The notes: generated from the letters alone by a model not told the origin. A DNA stretch of 44,737 nt from Candidatus Desulfovibrio gallistercoris (GCA_019118745.1 DWYJ01000058.1:1-44737); one strand, 5' to 3'; counted from the stretch's first letter, positions 34,106 to 42,713 are shown. Translations and numbers: made by a program.

Positions 34106-35032
34106 TCACTTTTTGCGGGAAATGGTCACGGGATTGACCGAGGGGTTCAGCAGGGTCATGCCTTCAGGCAGACGGATCCGGGGATCCACCTGCCGGCTCT
34201 GGCCCACCTCCATCGGCGGCGGCACCACGATGACCCCGAGCTTGCGCAGATAGCTGGAATTTTTGGCCAGCGCTTCCGGCACTTCCACGAGCAGCTCCAG
34301 CGTTTCCGGCTCCACCGCGTAGTTCTGGGCGTTCTGCGCCTCCACCTCCACCCGCACCTGGCGCGTCACCACGGTCCGGCCGCTGGTGATGGTGTACTGC
34401 ACTTCCACGCTGCCGGGCATGGCGTTGACCAGACTGGGCGTATCCAGCGGCAGGTTCTGCCGGACAGTGGTGCCGGCCGCGTTGGGGTCGAGCGTGATGA
34501 TGAGCGGCACATGCGACATGTCGGAAAGGACGCTCTCCGGCCCGCGCAGGGTCACCGAGGCCGGCGACACGATGACGTTCTCCACCGTCAGCACGCCGCT
34601 GCGCAGGGGCGACTCTATCTCCGCGCGCACCGGCACGCTGCGCTCGATGAGGTTGTCCGCCTTGACGACGATGCGCGGCGGCTGCACGTCGATGAGCTCG
34701 AAGGCCCGCAGCTGCGGCCCCATGTGCTCGCCCGACAGGGGCACCACCGTCGTGCCCTTCTTGATGCCGGAAAGATTGATGGCCTGGGTGAGCGTCTGCT
34801 GCGTGATGGCGCGCAACAGCAGTTCGGGGCCGCGCATGCGCACATGCACCTTGCTGATGAGACCGTCCGTGATCACCAGATTGGGCGGCACGCCGTTGTA
34901 GTCGATGCTCACTTCGAGCTGGGCTTCCAGCCTGTCGCGCACGCTGACCACATACCACATGCCGACCGCCGTGATGATGGCGACGGCCAGCGACAGCAGA
35001 TGCGGCATCTTCTTGGGATTAAAGGACATCAT
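34106..35032 (-). CDS. cdaR: YbbR-domain protein, regulator of the diadenylate cyclase
   Basis: A 308-residue protein with one N-terminal transmembrane helix (LLSLAVAIITAVGMWYVVSV, about 12-31) followed by three YbbR-type beta repeats outside the cytoplasm (segments starting LEAQLEVSIDYNGVPPNL, RSVPVRAEIESP and TRQVRVEVEAQN). YbbR/CdaR proteins bind the membrane part of CdaA and modulate c-di-AMP synthesis. Its start overlaps the cdaA 3' end by 14 bases, so the two are coupled. No lipobox or enzymatic motif is present, as expected for the family. Confidence 0.9.
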   Translation of the reverse strand: MMSFNPKKMPHLLSLAVAIITAVGMWYVVSVRDRLEAQLEVSIDYNGVPPNLVITDGLISKVHVRMRGPELLLRAITQQTLTQAINLSGIKKGTTVVPLSGEHMGPQLRAFELIDVQPPRIVVKADNLIERSVPVRAEIESPLRSGVLTVENVIVSPASVTLRGPESVLSDMSHVPLIITLDPNAAGTTVRQNLPLDTPSLVNAMPGSVEVQYTITSGRTVVTRQVRVEVEAQNAQNYAVEPETLELLVEVPEALAKNSSYLRKLGVIVVPPPMEVGQSRQVDPRIRLPEGMTLLNPSVNPVTISRKK

Positions 35033-35756
35033 GGAGCACCTGCTTCAAACGGGCGGCGTCGAGGTTGCGGATGAGCTCGCCCTTGATGGCCACGGAGATC
35101 TCGCCGCGCTCTTCGGAGACGACGACCACCACGGCGTCGCTCTCCGCCGTGGCGCCCAGGGCCGCCCGGTGGCGCGTGCCGAAGGACTGCCCGCGGGCCT
35201 CGGCCAGCGGCAGGATGCAGGCCGCCGCCAGGATGCGCCCGCGGCTCACCACCACGGCCCCGTCATGCAGGGGAGCCTTGGGGTAAAAGATGTTCATGAG
35301 CAGCTGGCGCGAGAGCCGGGCATCCACGGTCACGCTCTCCCGCTTGACCATGTCCCCCAGCTGCATGCTGCGCTCGAACACGATGAGCGCCCCTACCCGC
35401 AGGCGGGCCATCTCCACGCAGGCGGACACGACCTCGTCTACCAGCCCGGCCTGCACGCGCTTCTTGCGGAAGAAATGCCGGCTGCCCACCTCGCCCAGCG
35501 CCTGCCGGATGTCGTTCTGGAAAATGACCACGATGAGAATGAAGAGCGAGCCGAAGATATGCTGCAACAGCCAGGAGAGCGTATACAGGCCCATGCTGCG
35601 CGACATGAAGTACAATGCCGTCAGCACTCCCAGACCGGACAGCACGGCCAGCGCGCGCGTCCCGCGCAGGAGCTGGATGACCTGATAGAGCAGCACCCCC
35701 ACCAGGGTTATATCCAGCGCGTCGCGCCAGTCGAAGACGATATGCTCAAGAATCAC
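35019..35756 (-). CDS. cdaA: diadenylate cyclase, CdaA type
   Basis: A 245-residue membrane-bound enzyme: three N-terminal helices (about 15-32, 36-52, 62-80), then a DAC domain with the catalytic PLHDGAVVV (DGA at 165-167) and GTRHRAALG (RHR at 197-199) motifs. It condenses two ATP into cyclic di-AMP, a messenger controlling potassium, osmotic and cell-wall homeostasis. The gene order cdaA-cdaR-glmM is that of the well-studied Firmicutes operon. It lies 13 bases downstream of the diguanylate-cyclase gene, so two cyclic-dinucleotide enzymes may share a transcript. Confidence 0.95.
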   Translation of the reverse strand: MILEHIVFDWRDALDITLVGVLLYQVIQLLRGTRALAVLSGLGVLTALYFMSRSMGLYTLSWLLQHIFGSLFILIVVIFQNDIRQALGEVGSRHFFRKKRVQAGLVDEVVSACVEMARLRVGALIVFERSMQLGDMVKRESVTVDARLSRQLLMNIFYPKAPLHDGAVVVSRGRILAAACILPLAEARGQSFGTRHRAALGATAESDAVVVVVSEERGEISVAIKGELIRNLDAARLKQVLHDVL

Positions 35757-35769
35757 GGCGTTCCTTCAC

Positions 35770-37140
35770 TCAGCGTTTTTTATCGCGGTACATGGCGGTA
35801 TCGGCCTGCCGCAGCACGGCCTGGAAACTGTTCTCCCCTTCCGGCCAGAAGGCCAGACCGCAGGCGAACTCGATGCAGACCTGCTCGCCCGGGCACAGTT
35901 CCAGCGGCTCGGCGCATGTCTGCCGGATGCCGGCAAGGGTCTTGTCCACCTCTTCCCTTTCCGTGCCCGGCGGGAAGATGAGCACGAACTCGTCCCCGCC
36001 CATGCGGGCAAAGAGGTGGCGCGTGTCCACATAGCGCGTCACGGCGGCCACAAAGGCGCACAAGACCTTGTCCCCGGCCTCGTGTCCGTAGGTATCGTTG
36101 ACCTGCTTGAACTTGTTCAGGTCCATATAGGCCAGGAAACTCCGCCCGGCAAGGCTGCGCAGGCGCTTGGCCAGGGCCCGGAAAAGCCCGTGCCGGTTGA
36201 GCGCCCCGGTAAGCTGGTCATGATTCAGCAACAGTTCCAGCGCCTGCCGCGTCCTGTGCAGCACGCAGACCTGCCGCACCAGCAGAGCCACCAGCAGACT
36301 GCAGACGAGGCAGCCCAGTCCGAAAGGCCAGACGGCGGCATTCTGCCACCAGAGCCCCACGGGCTGCACGCGCAGCACCCACCAGGTCCCGGCCGTGTCG
36401 AAGGTATATTCAAGGACGCCGTCCGTGGAGGCGGAGACCGCCGTCCTCCCGCCCTCATCGTGCCGGAAGCGCGTCAGCGGCAATGCCGGCCGGCTTTTGC
36501 GCGGATAGGCCTGCAGGGCGGCGCTGCCGTCGTCCCACACGAGTTGCAGCGTCCTGCCCTGCAGCTCGGGCACGTCGAGCCCGGCCTCGTGCAGGATGTC
36601 CTCGAAACTGATGCAGAAGACCAAAATCCCCCAAAACCTGTTCTGCCCGTCCGGCTCCGGGAGATAGACCAGCTTGTAGCCATAGAGGACGGAACGGTCC
36701 TCCGACACGGGGAAGGGCCTGCTCAGGCTGGTGTCCTTCCCGGCGTTGATGAGGCGCTGCAGCGTGGGGTCCTTGAGCAGATCCAGCCCCATGTAATGTT
36801 CGCGCTGATCGAGGGGCCAGACGCTGCTGACGACGCCGTCCGGAGCCAGCAGCATGCCGCACACCGAACCGTCCCGCACGAGCGTGCGCGCAGCCTCAAA
36901 GAAGTGCGCCGGCTTGCCGTTGTGCAGCTGCAGGGTCATGGCCATCGTTTCCAGCTTGTACAGCCGCAGCCAGATGGCCTGCTTGAAGGCATTGGCCCTG
37001 TCGGCCAGCTGGCTTTCGGCCTCGATGCGCTCCACCCGGTTGGCGCGGTAGCTAAGCGACTGCGTCGCCACGGCGGAGAGCAGCAGGCACACCAGCAAGG
37101 TGACCCAGAAAGACAGGGTATATTTCCGGGAAGGATACAC
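35770..37140 (-). CDS. membrane diguanylate cyclase with CHASE-like periplasmic sensor
   Basis: A 456-residue protein. TM1 is at about 9-28. The periplasmic sensor (30-268) has a CHASE-like pattern (HYMGLDLLKDPTLQRLI, GYKLVYLPE, FWGILVFCISFEDIL). TM2 is at about 270-292, followed by a GGDEF domain with DQLTGALNRHGLF, DLNKFKQVNDTYGHEAGD and an intact GGDEF at 381-385. It makes c-di-GMP in response to an unknown external signal. The inhibitory I-site RxxD is absent: the corresponding residues are DTRH. Upstream lies repeat copy E, so this gene begins the transcript that continues into cdaA. Confidence 0.92.
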   Translation of the reverse strand: MYPSRKYTLSFWVTLLVCLLLSAVATQSLSYRANRVERIEAESQLADRANAFKQAIWLRLYKLETMAMTLQLHNGKPAHFFEAARTLVRDGSVCGMLLAPDGVVSSVWPLDQREHYMGLDLLKDPTLQRLINAGKDTSLSRPFPVSEDRSVLYGYKLVYLPEPDGQNRFWGILVFCISFEDILHEAGLDVPELQGRTLQLVWDDGSAALQAYPRKSRPALPLTRFRHDEGGRTAVSASTDGVLEYTFDTAGTWWVLRVQPVGLWWQNAAVWPFGLGCLVCSLLVALLVRQVCVLHRTRQALELLLNHDQLTGALNRHGLFRALAKRLRSLAGRSFLAYMDLNKFKQVNDTYGHEAGDKVLCAFVAAVTRYVDTRHLFARMGGDEFVLIFPPGTEREEVDKTLAGIRQTCAEPLELCPGEQVCIEFACGLAFWPEGENSFQAVLRQADTAMYRDKKR

Positions 37141-37210
37141 GGCGCACGCCTCACGGCTCAGGACAACAGGACAGAAAGAGTCATCACGACATCAATGCAG
37201 CACAAAAAAC

Positions 37211-37356
37211 CTAGAGCATCTTCCGCTTGAAACGCTTCACGCTCCAAGTCATACGACCTCACGTTTCGCGGAAAAAACAGTTTTTCCACTCACGTGCGGG
37301 CGGGCGACGCTGTGCCGCCGCCCCGCGTCCTGCCTTTTCACAGGCAAGACGCTCTA
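37211..37356. repeat. four-hairpin dispersed element, copy E
   Basis: Same orientation as copy A, more diverged. The end hairpin in gene sense is AGCGTCTTGCC, loop TGTGAAAA, GGCAGGACGC. Pairing is kept in the outer GCGTC/GACGC by changes on both strands, with one mismatch inside. The terminal CTA supplies the TAG stop of folP. Confidence 0.85.
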
Positions 37357-38241
37357 ACGGGCATCCAGGGCCGCGAGCAGACGGAGCGTCCGGCGCGTCG
37401 CCGCCACATCATGCACCCTGTGCCAGAAAACGCCCCGCTCCCACAGGCGGGCCGTGGCGACCTGGGTGACGGTCCCCCTGTCGGCGGCCGCCAGCCCGAA
37501 CAGGCCCCCGAAAAGCGATTTCATGGAAAGGCCCATCAGCACGGGCCTCCCCAACTCCAGCCAGTCCTCGGGATGGGCCAGCAGCGTCAGATTATGCTCA
37601 AGCGTCTTGCCGAAACCGATGCCCGGATCCAGCACGATGCGGTCTTCCGGCAGGCCGGCCCGGACAAGCCGCCCCATCTCCCGCTCGAAGAACTCCCGCA
37701 CCTCGCGGCGTACGTCGTCATATCGCGGCGCTTGCTGCATGACCTCCGGGCGGCCCTGGCTGTGCATGAGCACATAGCCGGGCTTGTGCTCCACCAGCAC
37801 GTCCAGCAGTTCGGGGTCAAAACGACAGGCGGAGATGTCGTTGATGATCTGCACTCCCTGCGCCAGCACGGCGGCCGCCGTGGCCGCATGGTAAGTGTCC
37901 ACCGACAGGCAGGCCCCCGGCGCTTCGCGCCTCAGACCGGCCAGCACCGGCAGGAGACGGCGGAGCTCCTCGTCCGGCGTCAGGGGAGCCGCGCCGGGCC
38001 GGGAGGATTCCGCGCCGATATCCAGCACATCGGCCCCTTCGTCCCGCAGCTTCAGGGCATGGGCAAGGCCGGAGGCGGCATCCGCATGGCAGCCGCCGTC
38101 ATAAAAGGAATCCGGCGTCAGGTTGACGATGCCCATGACGCCGAAAGGGGCGGACGCACGCAGCGTACGCCCCCCCGCAATGATCCATGCCCCCGCTTCC
38201 CCGTTGCCGGAGCGCGGCGCGTCGCTATCGGGATTCATCAT
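37354..38241 (-). CDS. folP: dihydropteroate synthase
   Basis: A 295-residue enzyme with DHPS signatures: [17 protein letters not shown] (about 34-50), [36 protein letters not shown] and GLSMKSLF. It condenses p-aminobenzoate with dihydropterin pyrophosphate in folate synthesis. The start is taken at the ATG pair overlapping the ftsH stop (ATGATGAATCCCGATAG); which ATG is used is uncertain, and the frame stays open another 36 codons inside ftsH without homology. Translation is thus coupled to ftsH. Its stop codon TAG is part of repeat copy E. Confidence 0.95.
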   Translation of the reverse strand: MMNPDSDAPRSGNGEAGAWIIAGGRTLRASAPFGVMGIVNLTPDSFYDGGCHADAASGLAHALKLRDEGADVLDIGAESSRPGAAPLTPDEELRRLLPVLAGLRREAPGACLSVDTYHAATAAAVLAQGVQIINDISACRFDPELLDVLVEHKPGYVLMHSQGRPEVMQQAPRYDDVRREVREFFEREMGRLVRAGLPEDRIVLDPGIGFGKTLEHNLTLLAHPEDWLELGRPVLMGLSMKSLFGGLFGLAAADRGTVTQVATARLWERGVFWHRVHDVAATRRTLRLLAALDAR

Positions 38242-40225
38242 CTTTCTTGTCGCCTTGCGCATGCTCCGCGGGCTCGCCGCTTTCCTTTTCCTGCCCGGAG
38301 GCCGGCGGGCTGCTTTCCCGCTTTTCCTGCGCATCTTCCGCCGGTTCAAGGGAGAAATCCGCGTCTTCCGCGGCGGCGGAGGTTGCCGAAGCCGCCTTCA
38401 CGGGCTTGCCGTTGGCGTCAAGCGGCGGCAGGGGCTTGTCTTCCATCAAAAGATCCAGCTCCTCGCCGGTGATGGTCTCGCGCTCCAGCAGGGCCCTGGC
38501 GATGCGGTGCAAAGTCTCCAGATTGTCCCGCAGCAGCGTCTGACAGCGGGAGTGCGCCTCTTCGACGATGCGCTTCACTTCCGCATCCACGAGACGCGCC
38601 GTATCTTCGCTGTAATTCTTGTTCTGCACCCATTCGCGGCCGATGAAGACCTCTTCGCCGGTCTCGCCGATGGCCAGCGTGCCGATGGCCTCGCTCATGC
38701 CCCACTCGCAGACCATCTTGCGGGCCATGCGGGTCACGCGCTCGATGTCGTTGGACGCGCCGGTGGTGATGTCGTCGAAGATGATCTCTTCCGCCACCCG
38801 GCCGCCCAGCAGCACCACAAGGTTATTGCGCAGATAGGTGCGCGAATAGCCGTGGCGGTCTTCTTCCGGCAGCTGCATGGTCACGCCCAGCGCACGACCG
38901 CGCGGGATGATGGTCACCTTGTGCACGGGGTCGGACTTCGGCAGCAGACGGGCCGCCAGGGCATGCCCGCCCTCATGGTAGGCCGTGATGCGCTTCTCCT
39001 CGTCGGAAAGGATGAGGCTGCGCCGCTCGCGGCCCATGAGCACCTTGTCCTTGGCGAATTCAAAGTCATGCATGTCCAGCCGCTCTTCATTGAGCTTGGC
39101 GGCCTGCAAGGCGGCTTCGTTGACCAGGTTCTCCAGATCCGCCCCGGAAAAGCCCGGCGTGCCGCGCGCCAGCACATCCAGATCCACGTCGTCCGCCAAA
39201 GGCGTCCGCTTGGTATGCACTTCCAGGATGCGCCGCCGTCCGCGCAGGTCGGGGGTAGGCACCACCACCTGCCGGTCGAAACGGCCGGGACGCAGCAGGG
39301 CCGGGTCGAGCACGTCGGGACGGTTGGTCGCGGCGATGAGGATGACGCCCTCGTTGCTCTCGAAGCCGTCCATCTCCACCAGCAGCTGGTTGAGCGTCTG
39401 CTCGCGTTCGTCATGCCCGCCGCCGAGCCCCGCGCCGCGCTTGCGGCCCACGGCGTCGATTTCATCAATAAAGATCAGGCAGGGCGCGTTCTTCTTGCCC
39501 TGCACGAAAAGATCGCGCACGCGGGAAGCGCCCACGCCCACGAACATCTCCACGAAGTCCGAACCGGAGATGGAAAAGAACGGCACGCCGGCCTCGCCCG
39601 CAACGGCGCGGGCCAGCAGGGTCTTGCCCGTTCCGGGAGGCCCCACCAGCAGCACCCCCTTGGGGATGCGCCCGCCAAGACGCGTGAATTTCTTGGGATT
39701 GGAGAGGAACTCCACCACTTCGGAAAGCTCTTCCTTGGCCTCGTCCACCCCGGCCACATCGTCGAAGGTGACGCGCACGCTCTCCTCGTTGAGCATACGC
39801 GCCCGCGAACGGCCGAAGCTCATGGCCTTGCCGGCCCCTCCGCCCTGCATCTGACGGATGACGAAGATCCACACGCCGATGAGCAGCAGCAGCGGCAGCC
39901 AGTTGAGCAGCAGGCTCATGTACCAGGAGGGCTCTTCCGGCGGTTCCGCCTGGACCTCCACCTTCTTTGCCATGAGCTGCGACACGAGGTTGGCGTCGTC
40001 AGGAGCGTAGGCCTGCACTTCGGAACCCTTTTCGCTCCCGCGGCCCGTCAGGACATTCCCCTGGATGGTGACGGACTGGATCTGCCCGGCATCCACCCGG
40101 CTCATGAAATCGGAATAACTTATGCGTGTGACCGGTGATTGCGGTTGCTGGAACATGTTGAAGAGCATCACCATCGCAAGACCGATGGCGACCCACAGCA
40201 ACAGGTTGCGGCTGACTTGATTCAA
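38225..40225 (-). CDS. ftsH: ATP-dependent zinc metalloprotease FtsH
   Basis: A 666-residue membrane protease with two transmembrane helices (about 8-25 and 102-123) around a small periplasmic domain. The AAA module has Walker A GPPGTGKT (195-202), Walker B IFIDEID (251-257) and the [23 protein letters not shown] (299-318). The protease has the zinc motif HEGGH (417-421). It degrades misfolded membrane proteins and short-lived regulators. The C-terminal tail after about residue 600 is long, acidic and of low complexity (E/K/S/A rich), beyond the conserved region. The gene has its own promoter and overlaps folP. Confidence 0.97.
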   Translation of the reverse strand: MNQVSRNLLLWVAIGLAMVMLFNMFQQPQSPVTRISYSDFMSRVDAGQIQSVTIQGNVLTGRGSEKGSEVQAYAPDDANLVSQLMAKKVEVQAEPPEEPSWYMSLLLNWLPLLLLIGVWIFVIRQMQGGGAGKAMSFGRSRARMLNEESVRVTFDDVAGVDEAKEELSEVVEFLSNPKKFTRLGGRIPKGVLLVGPPGTGKTLLARAVAGEAGVPFFSISGSDFVEMFVGVGASRVRDLFVQGKKNAPCLIFIDEIDAVGRKRGAGLGGGHDEREQTLNQLLVEMDGFESNEGVILIAATNRPDVLDPALLRPGRFDRQVVVPTPDLRGRRRILEVHTKRTPLADDVDLDVLARGTPGFSGADLENLVNEAALQAAKLNEERLDMHDFEFAKDKVLMGRERRSLILSDEEKRITAYHEGGHALAARLLPKSDPVHKVTIIPRGRALGVTMQLPEEDRHGYSRTYLRNNLVVLLGGRVAEEIIFDDITTGASNDIERVTRMARKMVCEWGMSEAIGTLAIGETGEEVFIGREWVQNKNYSEDTARLVDAEVKRIVEEAHSRCQTLLRDNLETLHRIARALLERETITGEELDLLMEDKPLPPLDANGKPVKAASATSAAAEDADFSLEPAEDAQEKRESSPPASGQEKESGEPAEHAQGDKKDDESR

Positions 40226-40400
40226 CTTGCGACCTCCAAATTAGACGCCCCTCCGGGGCGGTGCACGACTCGGTCATCCCGTTTGCGCAGGCCGTCGTGC
40301 TGCCTGCGGGGAAATATGCCAGAACAGACGGGACAGGCGTGGGCAACAGCGGCCTTTTCCGTCCCGGCCGGCAGAAGTCATCTGAAAAATGAACTCTGGC

Positions 40401-40429
40401 ACCGTATCCTGCGGCGCAGAAGGTGTCAA
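40401..40429 (-). promoter_or_regulatory. probable promoter of ftsH-folP
   Basis: On the minus strand a perfect TTGACA, a 17-base spacer and TACGGT, about 180 bases before the ftsH start. It implies a long leader with no obvious structured element. Confidence 0.45.
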
Positions 40430-40491
40430 ACCCCCTGAGCGCATATATTGCTGTAAGGATAAGTCCGTTCCGCACCTTGGCAAGAGGCCTC

Positions 40492-40520
40492 TTGCTTCCC
40501 GGCGGCATTTCCCCTACCAT
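40492..40520 (+). promoter_or_regulatory. probable promoter of selC
   Basis: TTGCTT, a 17-base spacer and TACCAT, ending 7 bases before the mature 5' end of the tRNA, the usual spacing for a tRNA promoter. Confidence 0.55.
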
Positions 40521-40527
40521 GCGTGGC

Positions 40528-40621
40528 GGAGGCGTTTCGTCACCGGTGTGGCGCCCGGTCTTCAAAACCGGTGGTGGGCTTGACCGTCCACGGTAGGTTC
40601 GACTCCTATGCGCCTCCGCCA
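40528..40621 (+). tRNA. selC: selenocysteine tRNA (anticodon UCA)
   Basis: A 94-base tRNA with an extended 8-bp acceptor stem (GGAGGCGT/GCGCCTCC, last pair U.G), discriminator G and encoded CCA. The anticodon arm is CCGGT-CTTCAAA-ACCGG, anticodon TCA (DNA), and the T-arm has GGTTCGACTCC. There is a long variable arm. The acceptor length, UCA anticodon and overall similarity to E. coli selC identify it. It supplies Sec for the UGA in fdhA in this same window. Confidence 0.97.
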
Positions 40622-40638
40622 GCAAGCGTTCGCGACGG

Positions 40639-40669
40639 CACCCTTGAAGGAAGCTTCAAGGGTGTTTTT
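40639..40669 (+). terminator. intrinsic terminator of selC
   Basis: A perfect 11-bp stem CACCCTTGAAG/CTTCAAGGGTG with a GAAG loop and five T, 18 bases after the selC CCA. Confidence 0.93.
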
Positions 40670-40717
40670 GCCCTTTATCCCGCTCGTGCCCTTTTCTCTC
40701 ATCACGCGAGACCATCC

Positions 40718-41461
40718 ATGAAGATCACCCTTCTCCTGCTGCTGTTCGTCTGCCTTGCGGGCCTGCTCCTTGCCTGCGACCGCCTCCCGCTGCGCGGCCT
40801 GACCGGCGACGAGGAACACCCCGTCCTGATCTCGCGGGCCCGCCCCTCGGTCCTCTTCGCGCCGGCCGGCGACATGCCCGCGGAAAGCGCGGGCTGGCGC
40901 AGCCTGTCGCCGAAGACGCAGGACTCGCTGCTCGGCTCGGCGCGCGTCTGGTTCGTGGTCTACGAGAACGCGACCGAGAACGGGCCCGCCAAACTGGTCA
41001 CGGCCCTGGCCGAAGCCGAAGACCCGTGGCTCTGGGAAGATGCCCGGCACGCCCCCTTCCCCGTCCTGCGCCAACTGCAATACGAGCACAAGGGGGAACA
41101 GCTCTTTGAGAGCATCTACGTCATGGAGCCGGAGGACAATCCTTTCTACGGCGCGGGCATGACCGATCCCTGCCTGGTCTACCGGGCAAAGTTCCTGCTC
41201 GACTTCCGCCAGATGCAAGTCCTTGTGGAATATTATGAACCCGTGGACAGCGATGCCGCCCGCGACGCCGCGCACGACGAGGCCCGCCTCAACGCCCTTC
41301 GCGACCGGGGCCGCAAGGCCTGCCTCGTGGTCTTCCCCGACAAGGCCGAACAGGAACGCCTCAAAAAAGACTTCCGCAAGATGAGCACCGCCGACATGGA
41401 CATCTCCCGCAACCGCCTTTCCCGCTGGGTGGGCGACATGGAACGCAACTCCCACAACTAG
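40718..41461 (+). CDS. lipoprotein of unknown function
   Basis: A 247-residue lipoprotein: signal peptide MKITLLLLLFVCLAGLLLAC (lipobox LLAC, Cys20), then a soluble region with no family that I can name. Visible patterns: QDSLLGSARVWFVVYENATENGPAKLVTALAEAEDPWLWE (about 68-107), YEHKGEQLFESIYVMEPEDNPF and FLLDFRQMQVLVEYYEP. The C-terminal third is charged and helical, ending in RWVGDMERNSHN. The start is chosen because the signal peptide begins there; the frame is open upstream across selC. It stands alone between the selC terminator and a G-rich segment. It resembles Desulfovibrio-restricted lipoproteins in layout. Confidence 0.82.
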   Translation: MKITLLLLLFVCLAGLLLACDRLPLRGLTGDEEHPVLISRARPSVLFAPAGDMPAESAGWRSLSPKTQDSLLGSARVWFVVYENATENGPAKLVTALAEAEDPWLWEDARHAPFPVLRQLQYEHKGEQLFESIYVMEPEDNPFYGAGMTDPCLVYRAKFLLDFRQMQVLVEYYEPVDSDAARDAAHDEARLNALRDRGRKACLVVFPDKAEQERLKKDFRKMSTADMDISRNRLSRWVGDMERNSHN

Positions 41462-41467
41462 CGCCCG

Positions 41468-41597
41468 TCAGCACTGTTCGCTGTTTGTTTTTTTTGGGGG
41501 GGAAGGGCCCCCTCCCCCCCAAGCCCCCATCCCTTCCCCGGCGCGCTTTTACCGGGGGGAAGCGTCTGGGACGCAAAGCGCCCCCCGCCCCAAAAAA
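41468..41597. repeat. G/C-tract-rich repeat segment, long copy
   Basis: Bounded by TTTGTTTTTTTTGGGG and CCCCAAAAAAACAAA in inverted orientation. Inside are GGGGGGAAGGG/CCCCCTCCCCCC and the hairpin GCGTC-TGG-GACGC. It shares its first and last blocks with 7505-7568. It may end transcription from the lipoprotein gene. The runs of G and C could also adopt non-B structures. Confidence 0.6.
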
Positions 41598-41667
41598 ACA
41601 AATGGAGCGAGAATGACTTTCTCATCCTATCCATTGAAATTATTTGCAAATCAGTATTGCTAGACCC

Positions 41668-41813
41668 TAGCGCATCTTCCGTTTGAAACGCTTCGCGTTT
41701 CAAACCATACGGCCTGACGTCCCGTGGAAAAAACGCGTTTTTTCCGCTTGGTCTGGGCCGGGCGGCGCTGTGCCGCCGCCTCGCGTTTTCCCTTTTTCAA
41801 AGGCAAAACGCTT
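41668..41813. repeat. four-hairpin dispersed element, copy F
   Basis: Same orientation as copy A. The end hairpin in gene sense is GCGTTTTGCC, loop TTTGAAAAA, GGGAAAACGC, with one mismatch. The outer end reads TAGCGC. The end near the LysR gene has decayed to a T-run, and the LysR stop lies about 19 bases further on, so this copy does not supply a stop codon. Confidence 0.87.
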
Positions 41814-41831
41814 TTTTTACGCCGCATCCCG

Positions 41832-42713
41832 CTATTTCTGCTCCAGATAGGCCTGGATGCGGTCGGAAAGCACTTCCACCAGCGGCGAGGCCTGCCTGTC
41901 CTTGTGTTCCACACGGTAAAAGGTGCGGGTAAAGCGGATATCCGCCAACGGCACTTCCCAGAGTTCTCCGGCCTCCAGCTCGCGGCGCACGATATGCCGC
42001 GAGACGCAGGCCAGCGTGCCGGGCTTGTGCAGCAGGATCTTGATGGGATCGTAGTGGTTGAACTCCAGAAAGTCCGTAGGCCGCAGCCCCAGCGGCGTTA
42101 TGGCCGCAAGGAAGGCCTCGCGCGCGCCTGAGCCCTGTTCGCGCAAAAGCCAGCGCCGCCGCATGAGCTCATGGATGGAGACCGGCGGCCCCGCGGCGCT
42201 CTCCCTGTCGCCGGACACCACGAGCAGGGTCTCCTCCGCCAGCGCCCGCACGTTGAGCACAAGGCTCTGCACCTGCCCTTCCACAAAGCCCACATCCAGC
42301 ACCCCGGCCTCCACGCCGTGGAGGATGTCGTGCGTATTGCCGGACTCGCAGCTGATATGCACATTGGGATGACTGCTGTGGAAATCGTAGAGGATGACCG
42401 GCAGCACGAAGTCCGCCAGCGTAGTGGACGCCCCGATCTTGAGGCTCCCGGCCAGGGTGGCGTAGGTCGTCAGGTCGAGCACGCCCTTGAGTTCGGCATA
42501 CAGCGGAGCAAGGCGCTTTTCCAGCAGCTTGCCCTTTTCGTTGAGCACCAGCCCCCGCCCCACCCGCACGAAAAGGCGGCTGCCCAGCTCGTCCTCGAAG
42601 CCGCGCAGCGCCGAGGAGACCGCCGCCTGCGAGACGCAGAGCAGTTCGGCCACCTCACGCATGTTGGGATTGCGCGCCAGCGCCAGGAATACCTCGATAT
42701 GCCGCAGGGTCAT
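41832..42713 (-). CDS. LysR-family transcriptional regulator
   Basis: A 293-residue LTTR: N-terminal winged helix-turn-helix (MREVAELLCVSQAAVSSALRGFEDELGSRLFVR, about 17-50), linker helix and a periplasmic-binding-protein-like effector domain (SLKIGASTTLADFVLP, SCESGNTHDILHGVEAGVLDVGFVEG). The pattern is close to the CysB/CbbR/YeiE group. It is divergent from the YeiH-type membrane protein gene with a 124-base gap, the standard layout for an LTTR and its target; in enteric bacteria yeiE is likewise beside yeiH. The effector is unknown and could be a sulfur oxyanion. Confidence 0.93.
   Translation of the reverse strand: MTLRHIEVFLALARNPNMREVAELLCVSQAAVSSALRGFEDELGSRLFVRVGRGLVLNEKGKLLEKRLAPLYAELKGVLDLTTYATLAGSLKIGASTTLADFVLPVILYDFHSSHPNVHISCESGNTHDILHGVEAGVLDVGFVEGQVQSLVLNVRALAEETLLVVSGDRESAAGPPVSIHELMRRRWLLREQGSGAREAFLAAITPLGLRPTDFLEFNHYDPIKILLHKPGTLACVSRHIVRRELEAGELWEVPLADIRFTRTFYRVEHKDRQASPLVEVLSDRIQAYLEQK

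Noticed and set aside
40523..40717. N-terminal extension of the lipoprotein across selC
   Set aside because: The frame runs through the tRNA and its terminator; the signal peptide begins at 40718.
5101..41813. Interpretation of the dispersed repeats as a CRISPR array
   Set aside because: Copies are kilobases apart, in both orientations, about 145 bp long and internally palindromic; there are no regular spacers and no cas genes.
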